From NCBI RefSeq assembly GCF_947489365.1, contig NZ_CANLDB010000003.1, positions 186,001-250,000 of the forward strand: DNA of 64,000 nt, in the 5' to 3' direction. This document shows positions 57,856 to 64,000 of this stretch, in pieces (the stretch's first letter is position 1; each line of letters begins with the position of its first letter). Source of the stretch: an uncultured Nocardioides sp. (GTDB lineage Bacteria > Actinomycetota > Actinomycetes > Propionibacteriales > Nocardioidaceae). The position numbers and the translations under genes were made by a program. The notes beneath the pieces are model-generated. The model was not told where the DNA came from. It ran no database searches and saw only the letters and a list, made by a program, of their open reading frames with translations.

Positions 57856-59645
57856 GCGCGCCGGACCCGGGCGCGCTGGTCGTCGGCAACTGCTCCGGCT
57901 TCTACGGCGACCGCCTGTCGGCGATGCGGGAGATGCTCACCGGGGACCCGCGACCCGACGTCCTCACCGGCGACTACCTCGCCGAGCTCACCATGCTCAT
58001 TCTCGGCCGCGACCAGCTGCGGGACGCGGGCCTCGGCTACGCCCGCACGTTCCTGCGTCAGGCCGAGGACTGCCTCGGCCTCCTCGTCGAGGGCGGAACC
58101 CGCCTCGTCGTCAACGCCGGCGGGCTCAACCCCGCCGGGCTGGCCGAGAAGGTCCGCGAGGCGGCGCGGGGGCTCGGCCTCGACGTCCCCGTCGCCCACG
58201 TCGAGGGCGACGACGTCCGCTCGCTCGGCGTCTCCGGCCACCCCTGGCCCGAGGGAGCGCTCACCGCCAACGCCTACCTCGGCGCCGCCCCGATCACCGC
58301 CGCCCTCGCCGGCGGCGCGCAGGTCGTCGTCACCGGTCGCTGCGCGGACGCCTCCCTCGTCGTCGGGCCCGCCGCGTGGCACCACGGCTGGGCGTACGAC
58401 GACCCGGCCGCCCTCGACGCCCTCGCCGGCGCGACCGTCGCCGGGCACGTGCTCGAGTGCGGCACCCACGCCACCGGCGGCAACTTCTCCGGCTTCCTCG
58501 ACCTGCCCCGCGACGCGACCCCGCTCGGCTTCCCGCTCGCCGAGGTCGCCGCCGACGGCTCCTGCGTGGTCACCAAGCAGGCCGGCACCGGCGGGGCCGT
58601 CACCGTCGACACCGTCACCGCGCAGCTCGTCTACGAGGTGCAGACCGAGCGCTACCTCACCCCCGACGTCACCGTCCGGCTCGACACGGTCGCGCTCGAG
58701 GCCGACGGGCCGGACCGGGTCCGGGTCTCCGGCACCGTCGGCGAGGCGCCGCCCGAGACCCTGAAGGTGTCCGTCTCCGTGCTCGGCGGGATGCGCAACC
58801 ACGTCGACCTCGTCCTGACCGGGCTCGACCTGGACGCCAAGGAAGCCTGGGTCCGCGCGCAGCTCGAGCCCCGGCTGAGCGCCGCGTCGGTGACCTGGAC
58901 CCGCTCCGCGGCCCCCGACCCCGACGCCGACACCCAGCAGGGCGCCTCGCGCACCCTGCGCTGCACCGTCCGGGACGCCGACAAGGGACCCGTCGACCGT
59001 GCCTTCACCGCCGCCGTGGTCGACCTGGCGCTCGGCTCGTACCCCGGCTTCGCGCCCGTCGCCCCTCCCGCGCCCGCCACGCCGTACGGCGTCCACCGCG
59101 CGGCGTACGTCGCACGCGGCGAGGTCGAGGCCGTGGTGGTGCACGACGACGGGGCGCGGGAGGTGGTGGTCGACGGAGGTGCTCGTCCCACCGGGTCTCG
59201 TGGCTCGGGCCCGGGGGGCCCTCGCACCTCGACCTCCGACGAGCCCGGAGGTCGAGGCGCGACGAGCCCTGGCGAGGAGCCACGAGACCCCGTGAGCGTC
59301 ACCAAGGCCCCGCTCGGGACGTTCGTGCACGCCCGCTCCGGCGACAAGGGCGGCGACGCGAACCTCGGGCTGTGGGTGCGCCACGACGACCACCCGGCGT
59401 ACGACGACCGCGTGGCGTGGCTGCTCGACGTGGCGACCCCGGCCTGGGTCACCGCGCTGCTGCCGGAGGCCGAGGGCCTCGCCGTCGAGGTCCACCCGCT
59501 GCCGAACCTCGGCGGCGTGAACGTCCTGCTGCCCGGCCTGCTCGGCGACGGCGTCGCCGCCTCCGCGCGCTTCGACCCGCAGGCCAAGGGCCTCGGCGAG
59601 TGGGCGCGCGGCCGTTCCGTCGACCTCCCGGAAGGACTCCTGTGA
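57852..59645 (+). CDS. AtuA-family (DUF1446) protein with a repeat-derived linker
   Basis: 597 residues. The AtuA domain (about 1-445) begins VVGNCSGFYGDRLSAM and includes VVTGRCADASLVVGP and ECGTHATGGNFSGF. A C-terminal ferredoxin-like AtuA-related domain (about 482-597) contains FVHARSGDKGGDANLGLWV. AtuA is needed for acyclic terpene (citronellol/geraniol) use in Pseudomonas, though its reaction is not defined. Residues about 448-480 are encoded by a palindromic repeat (59194-59289) and are a Gly/Pro/Ser/Arg-rich linker. GTG 59292 could be an internal start for the small domain. GTG 57852 overlaps the previous stop. Confidence 0.87.
   Translation: MSAPDPGALVVGNCSGFYGDRLSAMREMLTGDPRPDVLTGDYLAELTMLILGRDQLRDAGLGYARTFLRQAEDCLGLLVEGGTRLVVNAGGLNPAGLAEKVREAARGLGLDVPVAHVEGDDVRSLGVSGHPWPEGALTANAYLGAAPITAALAGGAQVVVTGRCADASLVVGPAAWHHGWAYDDPAALDALAGATVAGHVLECGTHATGGNFSGFLDLPRDATPLGFPLAEVAADGSCVVTKQAGTGGAVTVDTVTAQLVYEVQTERYLTPDVTVRLDTVALEADGPDRVRVSGTVGEAPPETLKVSVSVLGGMRNHVDLVLTGLDLDAKEAWVRAQLEPRLSAASVTWTRSAAPDPDADTQQGASRTLRCTVRDADKGPVDRAFTAAVVDLALGSYPGFAPVAPPAPATPYGVHRAAYVARGEVEAVVVHDDGAREVVVDGGARPTGSRGSGPGGPRTSTSDEPGGRGATSPGEEPRDPVSVTKAPLGTFVHARSGDKGGDANLGLWVRHDDHPAYDDRVAWLLDVATPAWVTALLPEAEGLAVEVHPLPNLGGVNVLLPGLLGDGVAASARFDPQAKGLGEWARGRSVDLPEGLL
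59194..59289. repeat. Palindromic repeat inserted in frame in the AtuA gene
   Basis: Outer arms GGTCTCGTGGCTC (59194-59206) and GAGCCACGAGACC (59277-59289) are exact complements; nested inside, CCTCGACCTCCG (59227-59238) and CGGAGGTCGAGG (59246-59257) are too. The element is 96 bp (32 codons) with no stop in the AtuA frame. Its left half, TCTCGTGGCTCGG...CCTCGCACCTCGA, matches the 27.1-kb array. Confidence 0.8.
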
Positions 59646-60766
59646 CCGACCTGCACGCGATGGCCGCCGAGTTCACGCGGCGCGAGGTCGCGCCCCACCT
59701 CGACGACTGGGAGGCCGCCGGCCTCGTCCCGCGCGAGCTCCACGCCGCCGCGGCGAAGCAGGGCCTGCTCGGCATCTCGTTCGCCGAGGCTGTCGGCGGC
59801 CAGGGCGGCGACCTCGCCGACGTCGTCGCCGCGACCGAGGGGATGCTCGCCGAGGGCGCCTCCAGCGGCCTCCTGGCGGCGCTGTTCACCGGCGGGATCG
59901 CGCTGCCCCACCTCGCCGCGCACGGTTCCGCCGACCTCGTCGACCGCTTCGTCCGTCCCACCCTCGCCGGCGAGACGATCGGGTCGCTGGCGATCACCGA
60001 GCCGGACGGCGGCTCCGACGTCGCGCACCTCCGCACCCGGGCGGTCAGGGAGGGCGACGAGTACGTCGTCGACGGCGCGAAGACCTACATCACCAGCGCC
60101 GTCCGCGCCGACTTCCTCACCGTCGCGGTCCGCACCGGGCAGCCGGGGGCCGGCGGTGTCTCGCTGCTCGTCGTCGAGACCGACCGGCCCGGCGTCACGG
60201 TCACCGGCCCGCTGCCCAAGATGGGGTGGCACTGCTCGGACACCGGCGAGATCGCCTTCGAGTCGGTCCGCGTGCCCGTCGACCACCTCGTCGGTGCGGA
60301 GGGCAGCGGCTTCGCCCAGATCGCCGAGCAGTTCGTGACCGAGCGGATCGTCCTCGCCGTCCACGGCTACGGCGTCGCCGCACGCGCACTGGCCCTCACC
60401 GCCGCGTGGTGCCGCGACCGCGAGACGTTCGGGCGCCCGCTGAACGGCCGCCAGGTCGTGCGCCACCGGCTCGTGGAGATGCACCGCCAGGTCGAGGTCG
60501 CCCGCACCTACGTCCACCACGTCGTCGCGCGTCACCTGCAGGGCGACGACGTCGTCGCCGAGGCCTGCCTGGCCAAGCAGACGGCGGTGGAGTGCGCGGC
60601 GTACGTGACGGACGCCGCGGTCCAGCTGCACGGCGGCGCGGGCTACGTCCGCGGCGAGGTGGAGCGGCACTACCGCGACGCCCGCCTGCTCGGGATCGGC
60701 GGCGGGTCCACCGAGGTGCTGACCGACCTCGCAGCGGGCCTGCTCGGCTACGGAGGAGCGCGATGA
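59642..60766 (+). CDS. Acyl-CoA dehydrogenase
   Basis: 374 residues, FAD-dependent. Motifs: SLAITEPDGGSDVAHLRT (FAD/substrate), GAKTYITSAVRADFLTV, RETFGRPLNGRQVVRHRL, and QLHGGAGYVRGEVERHYRDAR with a likely catalytic Glu (EVER), then GIGGGSTEVL. It introduces the double bond before carboxylation, as isovaleryl- or citronellyl-CoA dehydrogenases do. GTG 59642 overlaps the AtuA stop (GTGA); it begins TDLHAMAAEFTRREV. Exact acyl chain unknown. Confidence 0.9.
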   Translation: MTDLHAMAAEFTRREVAPHLDDWEAAGLVPRELHAAAAKQGLLGISFAEAVGGQGGDLADVVAATEGMLAEGASSGLLAALFTGGIALPHLAAHGSADLVDRFVRPTLAGETIGSLAITEPDGGSDVAHLRTRAVREGDEYVVDGAKTYITSAVRADFLTVAVRTGQPGAGGVSLLVVETDRPGVTVTGPLPKMGWHCSDTGEIAFESVRVPVDHLVGAEGSGFAQIAEQFVTERIVLAVHGYGVAARALALTAAWCRDRETFGRPLNGRQVVRHRLVEMHRQVEVARTYVHHVVARHLQGDDVVAEACLAKQTAVECAAYVTDAAVQLHGGAGYVRGEVERHYRDARLLGIGGGSTEVLTDLAAGLLGYGGAR

Positions 60767-62325
60767 CCACCATGCAGGAGCAGCTCGAGGCCCTGGGGGC
60801 CGAGCACGCGAAGGCGGTCGCCGGCGGCGGGGAGAAGTACGTCGCCCGCCACCGCGCCCGCGGCAAGCTCACCGCCCGTGAGCGCATCGAGCTGCTCGTC
60901 GACGAGGGCTCGGCGTTCCTCGAGCTGTCGCCGCTCGCCGGGTGGGGCAGCGACTACACCGTCGGCGCCAGCGTCGTCACCGGCGTCGGCGTCGTCGAGG
61001 GCACCGAGGTGCTCGTCGTCGCCAACGACCCGACCGTCAAGGGCGGCGCGACCAACCCGTACACGCTGAAGAAGCTGCTCCGCGCCCACCAGGTCGCCGA
61101 GCGGAACGGGCTGCCGACCATCTCGCTGGTCGAGTCCGCGGGTGCCGACCTGCCGACCCAGAAGGACATCTTCGTCCCCGGCGGCCAGATCTTCCGCGAC
61201 CTCACCCGCGCCAGTGCCCGCCGCGAGCCGACCGTCGCCGTGGTGTTCGGCAACGCCACCGCCGGCGGCGCCTACGTGCCCGGCATGAGCGACCACACGG
61301 TGATGGTCAAGGGCGCCGCGCAGGTCTTCCTCGGCGGGCCGCCGCTGGTGAAGATGGCCACCGGCGAGGAGGCCGCGGAGGAGTCGCTGGGCGGCGCCGA
61401 GATGCACGCCCGCACCTCCGGACTCGCCGACCACCTCGCCGCCGACGAGCACGACGCGATCCGGATCGCGCGCCGAATCGTCGCCCGCTGGGGCCGCCGC
61501 AAGCCGGTGGCGCCGCCGTCGTACGCCTGGGCCGAGCCGGACGCCGACGCCGAGGAGCTGCTCGACCTCGCCCCCACCGACCTCACCGAGCCGTTCGACC
61601 CCCGCGACGTCGTCGCCCGCGTCTGCGACGGCGTCAGCGCCGAGAACCCGGTCGTCTTCGACGAGTTCAAGCCCCTGTACGGCGCCTCGCTCGTCTGCGG
61701 GTGGGCGCGCCTGCACGGCCGGCCGGTCGGGATCCTCGCCAACGCGCAGGGCGTGCTGTTCAGCGAGGAGGCGCAGAAGGCGACGCAGTTCGTGCAGCTC
61801 GCGAACGCCTCCGGCACGCCGCTGCTGTTCTGGCACCACACCACCGGCTTCATGGTCGGCACCGACTACGAGCAGGGCGGGATCGTCAAGCACGGCGCGA
61901 TGATGATCAACGCCATCTCCAACTCGACGGTGCCGCACCTGACCGTGCTCATGGGGGCGTCGTACGGCGCGGGCAACTACGCTATGAACGGTCGCGCCTA
62001 CGACCCCCGCTTCCTCTTCGCGTGGCCCAACGCGAAGTCCGCGGTGATGGGCCCCAAGCAGCTCGCCGGGGTGCTGTCGATCGTGTCCCGCGCCGCCGCC
62101 GAGGCCAAGGGCGCGCCGTACGACGAGGAGGGCGACGCCGGCATGCGCGCGATGGTCGAGCAGATGGTGGAGGAGCAGAGCCTGCCCTTCGTCCTCTCAG
62201 GGCTGCTGTACGACGACGGGGTGATCGACCCGCGCGACACCCGCACGGTGCTCGGCATCGCGCTGTCGGTTGTCGAGAACCGCGCCTGGACCGGCGCCAC
62301 GACGTACGGGGTGTTCAGGCCGTGA
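60763..62325 (+). CDS. Acyl-CoA carboxylase, carboxyltransferase beta subunit
   Basis: 520 residues, AccD/MccB type. It accepts carboxybiotin and an enoyl- or acyl-CoA. Crotonase-fold halves show LVESAGADLPTQKDIF with GNATAGGAYVPGMSDHTVMVKG (N half) and FWHHTTGFMVGTDYEQGGI with GASYGAGNYAMNGRAYDPRF (C half). This matches methylcrotonyl/geranyl-CoA carboxylase-type subunits rather than acetyl-CoA ones. ATG 60763 overlaps the dehydrogenase stop and has GGAGGAG 6-7 nt upstream. Confidence 0.9.
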   Translation: MTTMQEQLEALGAEHAKAVAGGGEKYVARHRARGKLTARERIELLVDEGSAFLELSPLAGWGSDYTVGASVVTGVGVVEGTEVLVVANDPTVKGGATNPYTLKKLLRAHQVAERNGLPTISLVESAGADLPTQKDIFVPGGQIFRDLTRASARREPTVAVVFGNATAGGAYVPGMSDHTVMVKGAAQVFLGGPPLVKMATGEEAAEESLGGAEMHARTSGLADHLAADEHDAIRIARRIVARWGRRKPVAPPSYAWAEPDADAEELLDLAPTDLTEPFDPRDVVARVCDGVSAENPVVFDEFKPLYGASLVCGWARLHGRPVGILANAQGVLFSEEAQKATQFVQLANASGTPLLFWHHTTGFMVGTDYEQGGIVKHGAMMINAISNSTVPHLTVLMGASYGAGNYAMNGRAYDPRFLFAWPNAKSAVMGPKQLAGVLSIVSRAAAEAKGAPYDEEGDAGMRAMVEQMVEEQSLPFVLSGLLYDDGVIDPRDTRTVLGIALSVVENRAWTGATTYGVFRP

Positions 62326-64000
62326 CCGGACGCATGATCACACGACTCCTGGTGGCCAACCGCGGTGAGATCGCCTCGCGGGTCTTCCGCACCTGCCGCG
62401 AGCGCGGCATCGGCACCGTCGCCGTGTTCTCCGACGCCGACGCCGACCTGGCGTACGTCGCCGAGGCCGACGCCGCTGTCCGCCTCCCGGGCACGACACC
62501 GGCCGAGACCTACCTGCGCGCCGACCTCCTCGTCGACGCGGCCCGTCGTACGGGGGCGGACGCGGTGCACCCCGGCTACGGGTTCCTCGCCGAGAACGCC
62601 ACCTTCGCCCGGGCCGTCGAGGCCGCCGGGCTGACGTGGGTGGGCCCGCCGCCGGAGGCGATCGACCTCATGGGCTCGAAGGTCGCGGCGAAGGAGCACG
62701 CCGCCTCCGTCGGCGTCCCGGTGCTGAGCGTCGAGGACCCGACCGAGGCCGACCTGCCGCTCCTCGTGAAGGCCAGCGCCGGCGGCGGCGGCCGCGGGAT
62801 GCGCGTCGTCCGCGACCTCGCCTCCCTCGACGCCGAGCTGGCCGCCGCCCGCGAGGAGGCCGCCTCGGCGTTCGGGGACGGCACCGTCTTCGTCGAGCCG
62901 TACGTCGAGCACGGCCGCCACGTCGAGGTCCAGGTGTGGGCCGACGCGCAGGGAGGTGTGTCGGTCCTGGGCGACCGCGACTGCTCCCTGCAGCGCCGCC
63001 ACCAGAAGGTCGTCGAGGAGGCCCCCGCCCCCGGCCTGCGCCCCGAGACGCGCGACGCGATGCACGCCGCCGCCCGGGCGCTGGTGGAGCCGCTCGGCTA
63101 CCGCGGCGCGGGCACCGTCGAGCTGCTGATGGACGCCACCACCCAGCGCTTCTGGTTCCTCGAGATGAACACCCGCCTCCAGGTCGAGCACCCCGTCACT
63201 GAGGAGGTCACCGGCCTCGACCTCGTCGGGCTGCAGCTCGACGCCTGCGAGCAGGACGGCCCCGTCGAGATCCGCGTCGGCGAGCGTGGCCACGCGATCG
63301 AGGTGCGGCTGTACGCCGAGGACGACCGTCACCAGCCGACGGCGGGTCGGCTGACGGCCTTCGACCTCCCGGAGGGCGTGCGGGCCGAGACGACGTACGC
63401 CGCGGGCGACGAGGTCACGCCGTACTACGACGGGATGCTCGCGAAGGTCGTCGCGCACGCCGCCACCCGCGACCAGGCCGCGCGCCGGCTCGCCGGCGCA
63501 CTGGCGCGGGCCCGGGTCCACGGCGTGACGACGAACCGCGACCAGCTCGTGCGGCTGCTGCGCGAGCCCGACTTCCTGGCCGGGCGCGTCGACACCGCGT
63601 TCCTGCCCGAGCACCCGGCCACCGCCGCGGCCGAGGACCGGGACGCCGTGGTGGCCGCGGCTCTCGCGGTCGTCGCGTCGACCCGGGCGCGGTCGACGGT
63701 GCAGACCGGGGTCCCCGCGGGGTGGCGCAGCGTGACGAGCGCCGCGCAGACGGTCGCCTTCGACGGCCACGACGCCGTCGAGTGGTGGGGCACCCGCGGC
63801 GGTGTCGAGGTCGCGGACTTCGCCGTGGTCGCGTCCTCACCGACGGCGGTGACGCTCGAGCGGGACGGCGTGCGGACGACGTACACGACGACGGTGCGGG
63901 GACTGCCCGGCGCCGAGACGGTGGACGTCGACGCGCCCACCGGGCACCTTCACCTCGTCCGGACACCGCGCTTCACCGACCCCGCCCTCGCGCAGGCGGC
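62322..64000 (+). CDS. Acyl-CoA carboxylase alpha subunit, biotin carboxylase part (3' truncated)
   Basis: At least 559 codons, open to the window end. The biotin carboxylase domain: LLVANRGEIASRVFRTCRERG, VHPGYGFLAENATFARAV, ATP-grasp loop KASAGGGGRGMRVV, and EMNTRLQVEHPVTEEVTG with catalytic residues. The frame continues through a BT-like linker to 64000; the biotin-attachment domain lies beyond. GTG 62322 overlaps the previous stop (GTGA); ATG 62334 is an alternative. It forms the carboxylase with the preceding protein. Confidence 0.9.
   Translation, partial: MTGRMITRLLVANRGEIASRVFRTCRERGIGTVAVFSDADADLAYVAEADAAVRLPGTTPAETYLRADLLVDAARRTGADAVHPGYGFLAENATFARAVEAAGLTWVGPPPEAIDLMGSKVAAKEHAASVGVPVLSVEDPTEADLPLLVKASAGGGGRGMRVVRDLASLDAELAAAREEAASAFGDGTVFVEPYVEHGRHVEVQVWADAQGGVSVLGDRDCSLQRRHQKVVEEAPAPGLRPETRDAMHAAARALVEPLGYRGAGTVELLMDATTQRFWFLEMNTRLQVEHPVTEEVTGLDLVGLQLDACEQDGPVEIRVGERGHAIEVRLYAEDDRHQPTAGRLTAFDLPEGVRAETTYAAGDEVTPYYDGMLAKVVAHAATRDQAARRLAGALARARVHGVTTNRDQLVRLLREPDFLAGRVDTAFLPEHPATAAAEDRDAVVAAALAVVASTRARSTVQTGVPAGWRSVTSAAQTVAFDGHDAVEWWGTRGGVEVADFAVVASSPTAVTLERDGVRTTYTTTVRGLPGAETVDVDAPTGHLHLVRTPRFTDPALAQA

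Overview
The window is very GC-rich actinobacterial chromosome. GTG starts, ATGA/GTGA stop-start overlaps and probable leaderless promoters (a TANNNT-like -10 box 6-7 nt before the start codon) are frequent. Gene content (beta-ketoadipate cluster with a fused pcaL, mycobacterial-type SigG-like sigma factor, TIGR03084/AtuA acyl-CoA carboxylase operon, many TetR/MarR/MerR regulators) and the GGTCGAGC...CGAGACC palindromic repeats suggest a Nocardioides-like member of the Propionibacteriales. The genus is an inference. No tRNA, rRNA, phage or classical IS gene was seen.

Layout. 1-9.6 kb: aromatic-acid catabolism. A catabolic shikimate/quinate dehydrogenase (cut by the window edge) and an MHS permease precede an IclR regulator plus AAHS transporter, which diverge from pcaH-G-B-L-I-J, a protocatechuate to succinyl-CoA/acetyl-CoA route lacking only the final thiolase. 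An IclR-type palindrome lies in the divergent promoter. 9.7-18.5 kb: secreted SGNH hydrolase, TerC protein, large LuxR-type ATPase regulator, succinate-semialdehyde dehydrogenase, flotillin/NfeD pair. 18.6-27 kb: glucose-6-phosphate dehydrogenase; a minus-strand pirin/SigG-like/TIGR03086/DUF2332 set; a plus-strand sulfotransferase-like protein with two tandem GT2 glycosyltransferases. 27-37.4 kb: repeat array, CaiB-type racemase, two paralogous secreted endonuclease/exonuclease/phosphatase-fold proteins around a polar amino acid ABC operon, TetR plus macrolide-type glycosyltransferase, MarR plus RidA. 37.4-45.3 kb: amidohydrolase, DEAD-box helicase, an AbiEi/DUF559-like nuclease gene enclosed by long inverted repeats, an ABC exporter, and an ArsR regulator sharing a 44-bp palindrome with an unannotated-looking 47-codon gene. 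45.3-56.2 kb: MerR-like regulator fused in frame to a Rho_N-like protein, fadA and fadB of beta-oxidation, an ABC exporter, lipoprotein, histidine phosphatase, SDR, and two Gln/Gly-rich membrane proteins. 56.4-64 kb: a TetR-led acyl-CoA carboxylase operon (TIGR03084, AtuA, acyl-CoA dehydrogenase, carboxyltransferase, biotin carboxylase), cut by the window end.

The most unusual items are the inverted-repeat nuclease cassette at 41.1-42.4 kb, the ArsR divergon with its small basic protein at 44.8 kb, and a palindromic repeat carried in frame inside the AtuA gene at 59.2 kb and related to the repeat array at 27.1 kb. All functional calls come from reading motifs and family resemblance; no database search was run.
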